NCBI RefSeq assembly: GCF_024360925.2
Contig: NZ_CP113517.1
Location: 62,001-126,000 of the forward strand
Direction: 5' to 3'
From: Methylomonas rapida
GTDB taxonomy: Bacteria > Pseudomonadota > Gammaproteobacteria > Methylococcales > Methylomonadaceae
Length of the DNA stretch: 64,000 nt
The notes beneath the pieces were generated by a model. The model saw only the letters and a list, made by a program, of their open reading frames with translations. It was not told the origin of the DNA and searched no databases. Positions 58,359 through 64,000 of this stretch are shown here, piece after piece. The position numbers and the translations under genes are program-made. How positions within the stretch are numbered: position 1 is the first letter of the stretch; the number at the start of each line of letters is the position of its first letter.

Positions 58359-59024
58359 ATGCCTTTTCATTTCGAAACTGCCTTCATCATCGATGGCACT
58401 TTGTACACGTTGCTGGTGTTCTCGTTGGTAACGTGGACATTGATCTTTTTCAAAGTCTGGCAGTTCGCCAAAAACAACTATTACAACAAACGCTACGGTA
58501 CCGCGTTTTGGAATGCCACGGACCTGAAAGCGGCCGAACAATTGCCCGAAGAAACGAAACGAGGCACCAAATCCCGCGTCGCCGCTTGCGGCTTTGCCTG
58601 GCTGGCGGAATTGAAAGATCCCGTCGCGGCGGCTAGTCTGAAATTTCGCGGTTCGCCGCAGGATTTGCTGGAGCAAGCTCTGAAAAAACAGACGCAAGAC
58701 GAGCAAAAACGCATGGAAAGCGGTTTGACCATGTTGGCCAGCATAGGCAGCACCGCGCCGTTTGTCGGTCTGTTCGGCACCGTGATGGGGATCATGAACG
58801 CGATGCATGATATTAGCGCCAGTGGTTCGGCCAGTCTGGACGTGGTCGCGGGTCCCATCGGCGATGCCTTGATCGCCACCGCGATCGGTATCGCCGTGGC
58901 CGTGCCGGCGGTATTGGCCTATAACTTTTTTCAACGCCGCGCCAAACATCATCGGGCTTCGCTCGAACATTTTGTCGACGGTTTCTTACACATTGCCTTT
59001 GGCGAAAGAACTACGAAGGAGTAG
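58359..59024 (+). CDS. exbB: ExbB proton channel subunit
   Basis: A 221-residue MotA/TolQ/ExbB protein with three membrane helices, at about 10-30, 125-150 and 170-190. The conserved [27 protein letters not shown] (core: [13 protein letters not shown]) and [23 protein letters not shown] (core: [15 protein letters not shown]) are diagnostic. It couples proton flow to TonB. It lies between tonB and exbD with gaps of 15 and 8 bases. Confidence 0.95.
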   Translation: MPFHFETAFIIDGTLYTLLVFSLVTWTLIFFKVWQFAKNNYYNKRYGTAFWNATDLKAAEQLPEETKRGTKSRVAACGFAWLAELKDPVAAASLKFRGSPQDLLEQALKKQTQDEQKRMESGLTMLASIGSTAPFVGLFGTVMGIMNAMHDISASGSASLDVVAGPIGDALIATAIGIAVAVPAVLAYNFFQRRAKHHRASLEHFVDGFLHIAFGERTTKE

Positions 59025-59032
59025 AGCACTCG

Positions 59033-59443
59033 ATGGGATTTAAGACGCAAGCAGACGACGATGAAGCGGTAAGCGAGATTAACGTCACGCCGCTGGTGGA
59101 TGTCATGTTGGTACTGGTGATCATATTGTTGGTCACGGCACCCTTGTTGACACAATCAGTGAACGTGGCGCTTCCCAAAACCGCATCCACTACCCCTGAT
59201 ACCGAGAAACAGCCCATGCAACTGGGCATCGACGCCCAAGGCGGCGTCACGCTGAATAAAAATCCTGTCGCCGATTTGGCCGCGCTGGAAAAGACGCTGC
59301 AAACCGAATTGGTCGCCAACCCGGAACTGACCGTGCACGTTTACGCCGATCAAGCGGTCAATTACGGCAAGGTCGCCGAAGTGATGGCAGCCGTGCAGCA
59401 TGCCGGCATCTCCAAACTGGCCTTTGTGACCCTCGAACAATAG
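59033..59443 (+). CDS. exbD: ExbD proton channel subunit
   Basis: A 136-residue one-helix protein. The helix carries INVTPLVDVMLVLVIILLVT with the proton-binding aspartate in PLVDVML (about residue 23). The periplasmic domain includes VHVYADQAVNYGKVAEVM. It completes the TonB-ExbB-ExbD unit. Confidence 0.95.
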   Translation: MGFKTQADDDEAVSEINVTPLVDVMLVLVIILLVTAPLLTQSVNVALPKTASTTPDTEKQPMQLGIDAQGGVTLNKNPVADLAALEKTLQTELVANPELTVHVYADQAVNYGKVAEVMAAVQHAGISKLAFVTLEQ

Positions 59444-59478
59444 TCCGGTGGTGGTCGGCTGTGCTGTGAGCCTGGTTC

Positions 59479-60375
59479 TCAGCCTGCCGGCTTGTTTTTG
59501 ACACCTGTGCTTTTCTCGATGAATTCAATCATCAAACGTGCGATGTCTTTGCCGGTAGCTTTTTCTATGCCTTCCAGACCGGGTGACGAGTTGACTTCTA
59601 TGACCAGCGGTCCGCGGTTCGAGCGCAACAGGTCAACGCCGCAGACATCCAACCCCATGATTTTCGCCGCCCTGACCGCGGTGGCGCGTTCCAGCGGCGT
59701 CAGGCGTTCCACGCTAGCCGTGCCCCCACGGTGCAGGTTGGAACGAAATTCGCCTTCCCGGCTTTGACGCTTGATCGCGGCGACCACCTTGTCGCCAATC
59801 ACGAAGCAGCGAATGTCGCTGCCTCTGGCTTCCCGGATGAATTCCTGCACCATGATGTTGGCGTTCAAACCCATGAAAGCCTGAATCACGCTGCGGGCGG
59901 CGTTGTCGGTTTCCGCCAGCACCACGCCTATGCCTTGCGAGCCTTCGACCAGCTTGATGACCAAGGGCGCGCCGCCGACTTCGGCGATCAAGTCGTCGAT
60001 GTTGTCCGGATTGTGGGCAAAGGCGGTGATCGGCAAATCGATATCCTTGCGGGCCAGCAATTGCGTGGAAGCCATTTTGTCGCGCGAGCGGCTGATGGCG
60101 GCGGAATTGTTCAGGCAGAACGTATTCATCACTTCGAACTGCCGTAAAACGGCGGTGCCATAAAACGTGATCGAGGGGCCTATGCGGGGAATCACGGCGT
60201 CGTAATCGGCCAGATTTTCCCCCTGATAATGAATCGACGGTTTCATCGAAGTGATGTTCATATAGCAATGGGTCGGGTCGAGTACCCGAGCCTCATGGCC
60301 GCGAGCCTTAGCTGCTTCCAGTAGGCGCATGCTGGAATACAGCGAGGCATCGCGTGACAGAATGGCGATTTTCAT
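59479..60375 (-). CDS. rimK: RimK-family ATP-grasp glutamate ligase
   Basis: A 298-residue ATP-grasp enzyme that adds glutamate residues to ribosomal protein S6 and can make poly-glutamate. The N-terminus is [17 protein letters not shown]-grasp motifs are [19 protein letters not shown] (core: [11 protein letters not shown]), [25 protein letters not shown] in parts, and the metal site [11 protein letters not shown]. The length is as in E. coli RimK (300). It is the last gene of the mtnBDC-rimK run, 22 bases after mtnC. Confidence 0.94.
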   Translation of the reverse strand: MKIAILSRDASLYSSMRLLEAAKARGHEARVLDPTHCYMNITSMKPSIHYQGENLADYDAVIPRIGPSITFYGTAVLRQFEVMNTFCLNNSAAISRSRDKMASTQLLARKDIDLPITAFAHNPDNIDDLIAEVGGAPLVIKLVEGSQGIGVVLAETDNAARSVIQAFMGLNANIMVQEFIREARGSDIRCFVIGDKVVAAIKRQSREGEFRSNLHRGGTASVERLTPLERATAVRAAKIMGLDVCGVDLLRSNRGPLVIEVNSSPGLEGIEKATGKDIARLMIEFIEKSTGVKNKPAG

Positions 60376-60396
60376 TCAGAAGAGATCGGGCGCGTT

Positions 60397-61071
60397 TTAC
60401 AATACGATCGTATCGAAACTGGATACCTGGCGATGTTCGGCCCGAGGGTCCAAGGCTTGCTCCCGTATCAGCCAGCAGGTGTTGAAGCCGGCCGCTTTGG
60501 CCGCGTCGAGCTCTTCCTTGATGTCGGACAAAAACAGAATCTGTTCGGCTGGCATAGTGATTTGCTGGGCGATGGCCTGATATGAGCTTGCTTCCTTTTT
60601 GCCGCCGATATGGGTGTCGAAATAACCGGAGAACAACGGCGTCATATCGCCATAGGCGGTGTGGCCGAATAGCAGTTTTTGCGCATGCACCGAGCCGGAC
60701 GAATAGACGTATAGCGCATAACCTTGCTGTTTCCAGGCTTTGAGCTGCCGCGCGGCGTCTTCATAAATATGGCCGTCGAAATCGCCTTTTTGATAGCCGG
60801 CTTCCCAGATCAGACCTTGCAGGGATTTGAGCGGGGTGATTTTTTGGTCGCGATCTATCCAGTCAAGCAGCTGCGCTATCAACGCCTCGTCGCTCAGTTC
60901 GGCGCCGGCTTCGCGGCGGGCGTCCGCCATCAGGCGCGCGACTTCGGGGTCCTGGGCATGTTGCCTGACGTAATCCGGCAAATGCGTCCGGGCATAAGGA
61001 AACAATACATCCTTGACGAAGGACAGCGACGATGTCGTGCCTTCGATGTCGGTAACGATGGCTTTTATCAT
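60397..61071 (-). CDS. mtnC: Enolase-phosphatase E1 (methionine salvage)
   Basis: A 224-residue HAD enzyme that enolises and dephosphorylates 2,3-diketo-5-methylthiopentyl-1-phosphate to the acireductone. Motif I is VTDIEGTTSS (Asp8, Glu10 in place of the second Asp, as normal for MtnC). YVYSSGSVHAQKLLFG is motif II, and FLSDIKEELDAAKAAG is motif IV. It overlaps mtnD by four bases. Confidence 0.95.
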   Translation of the reverse strand: MIKAIVTDIEGTTSSLSFVKDVLFPYARTHLPDYVRQHAQDPEVARLMADARREAGAELSDEALIAQLLDWIDRDQKITPLKSLQGLIWEAGYQKGDFDGHIYEDAARQLKAWKQQGYALYVYSSGSVHAQKLLFGHTAYGDMTPLFSGYFDTHIGGKKEASSYQAIAQQITMPAEQILFLSDIKEELDAAKAAGFNTCWLIREQALDPRAEHRQVSSFDTIVL

Positions 61072-61625
61072 AGCGTCGCCAGATATTGATCAAAGTTTGG
61101 AAAACTGTCGGCAATTTTGTCGCCGGTATATTCGGCGACCCAGCCATCCTCCGTCGTGAACAGGCGTATGCACTTGAAAGCCGGATTTGCGCCCATGTCG
61201 AACCAGTGCTTGGTGTTGGCAGGCACGCTGATCAGATCGCCTTGTTCGCACAGTACCGCGTAGACTTTGTTGCCTACGTGCAAATTGAACAGGCCGCGGC
61301 CTTCCACGAAAAAGCGCACTTCGAAGTCGCTATGGGTATGTTCCGACAGGAATTTCTGCCGCAACTGCTCCTTGTTGGGGTGATCGGCATTGAGGCTGAT
61401 GACGTCGGCAGACTGGAAGCCATATTGTTTTTTTAGCCTGTCGACCGAGGCTTGATAGGCGTTCAAGACGTCTTGCGCGTCCGCGTCGGCACCGAATTCG
61501 CATTCGGCCTGCCAGCGCTCGAATTGAACGCCTATGGCAGCCAATTCTTCGGCAATGGCGGCAAAATCGCGCGTAGTTGTGCCATCTTGCGCGCTGGCGG
61601 CTGGATAAATGGTTAGTGCACTCAT
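61068..61625 (-). CDS. mtnD: Acireductone dioxygenase
   Basis: A 185-residue cupin metalloenzyme that cleaves the acireductone to the methionine keto acid precursor and formate (iron form). The metal motif is EHTHSDFEVRFFVEG with two His and one Glu, and the last His lies in NTKHWFDMG. It overlaps both neighbours by four bases, so mtnB-mtnD-mtnC is one operon. Confidence 0.95.
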   Translation of the reverse strand: MSALTIYPAASAQDGTTTRDFAAIAEELAAIGVQFERWQAECEFGADADAQDVLNAYQASVDRLKKQYGFQSADVISLNADHPNKEQLRQKFLSEHTHSDFEVRFFVEGRGLFNLHVGNKVYAVLCEQGDLISVPANTKHWFDMGANPAFKCIRLFTTEDGWVAEYTGDKIADSFPNFDQYLATL

Positions 61626-62245
61626 GCTTTTTTTACTCCGTGCAGACGTATTTCACAATCGAATAAAAACTCCAGGGCTTCCAGATGACGCAGCGTATCC
61701 GCCACCGAGGCGCCCCAGGTGTAAAAGCCGTGACCGGCGATCACGTAGGCGTGGATGTCGCCATGCTGGTCCAGATAATCTTCCACCACAGCGGCCAGGC
61801 GCTGAATGTCCTGGTCGTTGGGGAAAATCGGAATCGTGACGCGAGTTTCGTGAGTATCGATGCCGACCAAGGCCTTCAGCAATTCGTAGTCTTCCAGCAC
61901 GATTTCATGTTTGAACAAGCGCGCGGCCAAGGTGGCGTTGATCGAATGCGGATGTAAAACCGCCTGGATGTGGGGATAACGCCGATACAGCGAGGTATGC
62001 AGCAAGGTTTCCGCCGACGGCTTTTTGCCGTCCAGGGATTGCCCGTTGGCGTCGATCAGCATGATGTCGTCGCGTTGCAGGTGGCCTTTATGCCGGCCCG
62101 ACACGGTGATGGCGATGTTGCCGTCGGCTAGGCGTGCGGAAAAATTGCCGCTGGTGGCCGGCACCCAGCCTTTGCTGTCGATGAAGCGCCCGGCGGCGAT
62201 CAATGCGTCGGCCTTGCTATAAAATTCGTCGGTTTTCAAGGTCAT
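61622..62245 (-). CDS. mtnB: Methylthioribulose-1-phosphate dehydratase
   Basis: A 207-residue class II aldolase-fold enzyme, the step before MtnC in methylthioadenosine recycling. The zinc motif is AVLHPHSINA (His-x-His), the third His is in IAGHGFYTWG, and WVPATSGNFSARL marks the substrate site. ATG 62245 is chosen. The in-frame extension to 62353 lies in the RNase P RNA gene and is rejected. The mtnN/mtnP and mtnK/mtnA steps are not in the window. Confidence 0.95.
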   Translation of the reverse strand: MTLKTDEFYSKADALIAAGRFIDSKGWVPATSGNFSARLADGNIAITVSGRHKGHLQRDDIMLIDANGQSLDGKKPSAETLLHTSLYRRYPHIQAVLHPHSINATLAARLFKHEIVLEDYELLKALVGIDTHETRVTIPIFPNDQDIQRLAAVVEDYLDQHGDIHAYVIAGHGFYTWGASVADTLRHLEALEFLFDCEIRLHGVKKA

Positions 62246-62280
62246 GAGGGGTGGTTTTGCGGAATGCAAAAGAAAGAAAA

Positions 62281-62628
62281 GCGAGTTGGCCTGTAAGCCG
62301 GGTTCTGTCGAGAACAGCCATTCATCTAGGCGCTTGGTCACCCAAGCGCTCAAGCAATCTACCCAGGCGCCGCGCGGGCCACGCGTATGCGCCTCTATTT
62401 GATCTTGCTCCGGGTGGGGTTTTCCCTGCCACGCCTGTTACCAGTCGCGCGGTGCGCTCTTACCGCACCATTTCACCCTTACCGGGCCGTTGCCGGCCAG
62501 GCGGTATATTTTCTGCGGCACTTTCCGTAGGCTCACGCCTCCCAGGCATTACCTGGCACCCTGCCCTATGGAGCCCGGACTTTCCTCCCTCCCACTGATG
62601 CAGGACGGCGGCTGTTCGGCCAACTCTG
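62281..62628 (-). ncRNA. rnpB: RNase P RNA, bacterial class A
   Basis: The catalytic RNA of RNase P, about 350 nt. On the minus strand the conserved 5' core GAGGAAAGTCCGGGCTCC and the 3' core ACAGAACCCGGCTTAC are both exact to the bacterial consensus, and the P1 arms GAGTTGGCC (near 62626) and GGCCAACTC (62283-62291) close the molecule. GGTAAGGGTGAAA in the middle also fits. Ends are set by P1 and may be off by a few bases. mtnB begins 36 bases downstream. Confidence 0.95.
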
Positions 62629-62634
62629 CTGGCG

Positions 62635-62640
62635 ATTATA
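62635..62640 (-). promoter_or_regulatory. -10 box of rnpB
   Basis: On the minus strand TATAAT lies seven bases before the predicted rnpB 5' end, the expected distance for a transcription start. The -35 position (about 17 bases upstream) is C/T-rich and not consensus. Confidence 0.55.
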
Positions 62641-62738
62641 CAGAAGTTCAAAAGCAAAAGGGGGGAGGAAATGCAGGACAGGGGAACGGGCGCTGTACGG
62701 GAAAAAATGAAGCCTTTTGCTCCGGAACGTATCGGAGT

Positions 62739-62775
62739 GCAATAGCATCAGCTATTGCACGGGTTTGAATGCGAC
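62739..62775. repeat. Short dispersed stem-loop repeat, copy B
   Basis: The perfect hairpin GTGCAATAGC-ATCA-GCTATTGCAC (62737-62760) is followed by TTGAAT and GCGAC, matching copy A at 28611-28647 over about 37 bases. It lies between the CBS gene and rnpB on the minus strand, where it may also act as the transcript end of the CBS gene. Confidence 0.55.
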
Positions 62776-62825
62776 GCAAGCGACAGTCGATGTCTATCGA
62801 TATACGTCGTTACCAGCAAAGGGGA

Positions 62826-63287
62826 TTAGCCTTGAGCTTCGCTGATCTTTTTTTCACGTTCTTCGCGGGCATGCTCCAGTTTGGCGAAGATTCTCAAAAT
62901 GTCGGTGGCGGACAGGATGCCGACCAGTTTGTTGTTTTCCACTACTGGCAACGCGCCAATGCGGTGTTCCGCCATCATTCCGGCGGCTTCTGATAACAGG
63001 GTTTCTGGCGTGACGGTATACACGCCGCGATGCATGATGTGGGCGACCTTTTGCGATACCACGTGTAACTGGGTGTTGTCCTTGTTGGCTTCGACGGCGT
63101 TGGAATTGCTTTTGGGGCCCAAGGCTTTGTACAAATCACGGTCGGAAACGATGCCGACCAGCTTGCCTTTCTCGACCACGGGCAGGTGGCGAATTTTTTC
63201 GTAGTGGATCAAAAAGAAAACCCGATCGATCAAATCACCGGGTTCAACGGTAAATACTTTGCTGGTCATCAACTCGGCGACGCGCAT
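62826..63287 (-). CDS. CBS-domain-pair protein
   Basis: A 153-residue protein of two CBS domains. The first (about 1-62) includes MTSKVFTVEPGD and RHLPVVEKGKLVGIVSDRDL. The second (about 82-140) has RGVYTVTPETLLSEAAGMM and IGALPVVENNKLVGILSATD. CBS pairs bind adenine nucleotides such as AMP, ATP or SAM and act as energy or ligand sensors. No effector domain is attached. ATG 63287 (MRVAELM) is preferred over a longer frame that lacks a domain. Confidence 0.9.
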   Translation of the reverse strand: MRVAELMTSKVFTVEPGDLIDRVFFLIHYEKIRHLPVVEKGKLVGIVSDRDLYKALGPKSNSNAVEANKDNTQLHVVSQKVAHIMHRGVYTVTPETLLSEAAGMMAEHRIGALPVVENNKLVGILSATDILRIFAKLEHAREEREKKISEAQG

Positions 63288-63395
63288 GCTGTTCTCTCCT
63301 GAATAAAAAATAGCCGCACAGAATAAGTAAATCGGGCCTGCTTGACAAGAACGGAGTTGAGCCAAAAATCCCGTTTGAAGTGCGGCGCCTTGCCG

Positions 63396-64000
63396 TCAGT
63401 GGCTTTGTTGCATGTCCAGGGCGGCTTGATACAGCAGTTTTTTGCGCTGGCCAGTGATTTCGGTTGCTAACGCCACCGCGGATTTTATCGAGCATTCCTG
63501 CAACAGCAGGCGCAAGATTCTGAGCTGTTCGTCACTGACGGCGTCATCATCGGATGTGACTGGGTTGCCGGCGACGATGACGACGAATTCCCCCTTGCGC
63601 ATGTTCTCGTCGCTTTGCACGCGCTGTAAGGCGTCCGCCAATGGCGCTTTGAGAATGGTTTCATGCAGTTTGGTGATTTCGCGGGCGATCACAATCTCGT
63701 GCTCGGCGGGGAAAATCTGCGACAGATCTTCCAGCGCGGCTTGAATGCGGTGGCTGGACTCATAAAAGGCCCACGTCGAACAGTCCTTGAGTTTGCCCTG
63801 AAAGAAATTTTTTCGCGCGGAAGACGTGCGCGGCAGAAAGCCTTCGAAGGTAAAGCGGGTGACAGGCAGGCCGGACACCGACAGGGCTGCGATCAACGCG
63901 CAGGCACCGGGAATCGGCGAGACCTCCAGTCCTTCCTGCCGAGCGAGTTTCACCAGCGGCAAGCCGGGATCGCTGAGCAAGGGGGTTCCTGCATCGGAAA
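63396..64000 (-). CDS. rsmI: 16S rRNA 2'-O-methyltransferase RsmI, 3' part
   Basis: A partial gene: the frame runs to the window edge and begins inside the conserved SDAGTPLLSDPG motif, so roughly the first 80 residues are missing. The visible part has the tetrapyrrole-methylase-like core: SPIPGACALIAALSVSGLP (core: IPGACALIAAL), FTFEGFLPR, FYESSHRI and IAREITKLHE. RsmI methylates the ribose of C1402 in 16S rRNA. Neighbourhood of rsmI and rnpB is common in gammaproteobacteria. Confidence 0.94.
   Translation of the reverse strand, partial: SDAGTPLLSDPGLPLVKLARQEGLEVSPIPGACALIAALSVSGLPVTRFTFEGFLPRTSSARKNFFQGKLKDCSTWAFYESSHRIQAALEDLSQIFPAEHEIVIAREITKLHETILKAPLADALQRVQSDENMRKGEFVVIVAGNPVTSDDDAVSDEQLRILRLLLQECSIKSAVALATEITGQRKKLLYQAALDMQQSH

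Noticed and set aside
62246..62353. N-terminal extension of mtnB
   Set aside because: It lies within the RNase P RNA 3' end, and MtnB homologues start at MTLKTDEF-like sequence.

Overview
The window looks like chromosomal DNA of a gammaproteobacterium. The closest fit I can infer is a type I methanotroph or relative (Methylococcales, Methylomonas-like). The basis is moderate GC, gammaproteobacterial gene orders (glyQS-gmhB-plsC, hisE-tatABC, trpEG, argS-SPOR) and many small membrane proteins. No methane oxidation gene is present, so the taxon is inference. There is no rRNA, CRISPR array, prophage or complete insertion sequence.

Layout. 1-3146: a three-gene DUF262 / AAA ATPase / unknown-protein cassette that resembles anti-phage defence modules. 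3230-6311: ubiA, an exported pentapeptide-repeat protein and an amino acid permease. 6345-12049: UDP-glucose dehydrogenase, a beta-hydroxyacid dehydrogenase, an SGNH lipase and the divergent polyamine genes speA and speE. 12601-16141: a small membrane protein, an M48 protease, the cbpA/cbpM chaperone pair and a YheT-type hydrolase. 16249-20496: glyQ-glyS-gmhB-plsC. 20569-24042: small or poorly known membrane proteins, including a 40-residue lipoprotein and a 42-residue one-helix protein with strong expression signals. 24122-28548: metH, a YqhA protein and a glutaredoxin-like protein. 28700-34985 (minus): a complete alternative N-type ATPase operon, atpD-C-Q-B-E-F-A-G. 35248-39393: typA, rhodanese, a methyltransferase, a LysR regulator and a small membrane protein. 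39573-44370: hisE-tatABC, yggS-like, argS and a SPOR protein. 44511-48982 (minus): TonB-dependent receptor, YfiR-like protein and hybrid histidine kinase. 49260-53638: a flavoprotein, a yeast-type cytosine deaminase homologue, a broken DUF2442 gene and trpEG. 53784-59443: a fumarylacetoacetase-family enzyme, a lipoprotein, kup and tonB-exbB-exbD. 59479-64000 (minus): mtnB-mtnD-mtnC-rimK, RNase P RNA, a CBS protein and the 3' part of rsmI.

How the parts fit. Spermidine synthase (speE) releases methylthioadenosine. mtnB, mtnC and mtnD form the lower half of the pathway that recycles it to methionine, and metH makes methionine from homocysteine. TonB-ExbB-ExbD would energise the TonB receptor. 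TatABC exports folded proteins.

The most striking non-coding structure is a family of 150-190 bp elements with inverted ends, built around TCCACGAAA. There are three copies and one remnant. One copy exactly fills the gap between atpD and atpC of the N-ATPase operon and supplies the atpD stop codon. The N-ATPase c subunit also lacks two of the usual sodium ligands, and atpR is missing.
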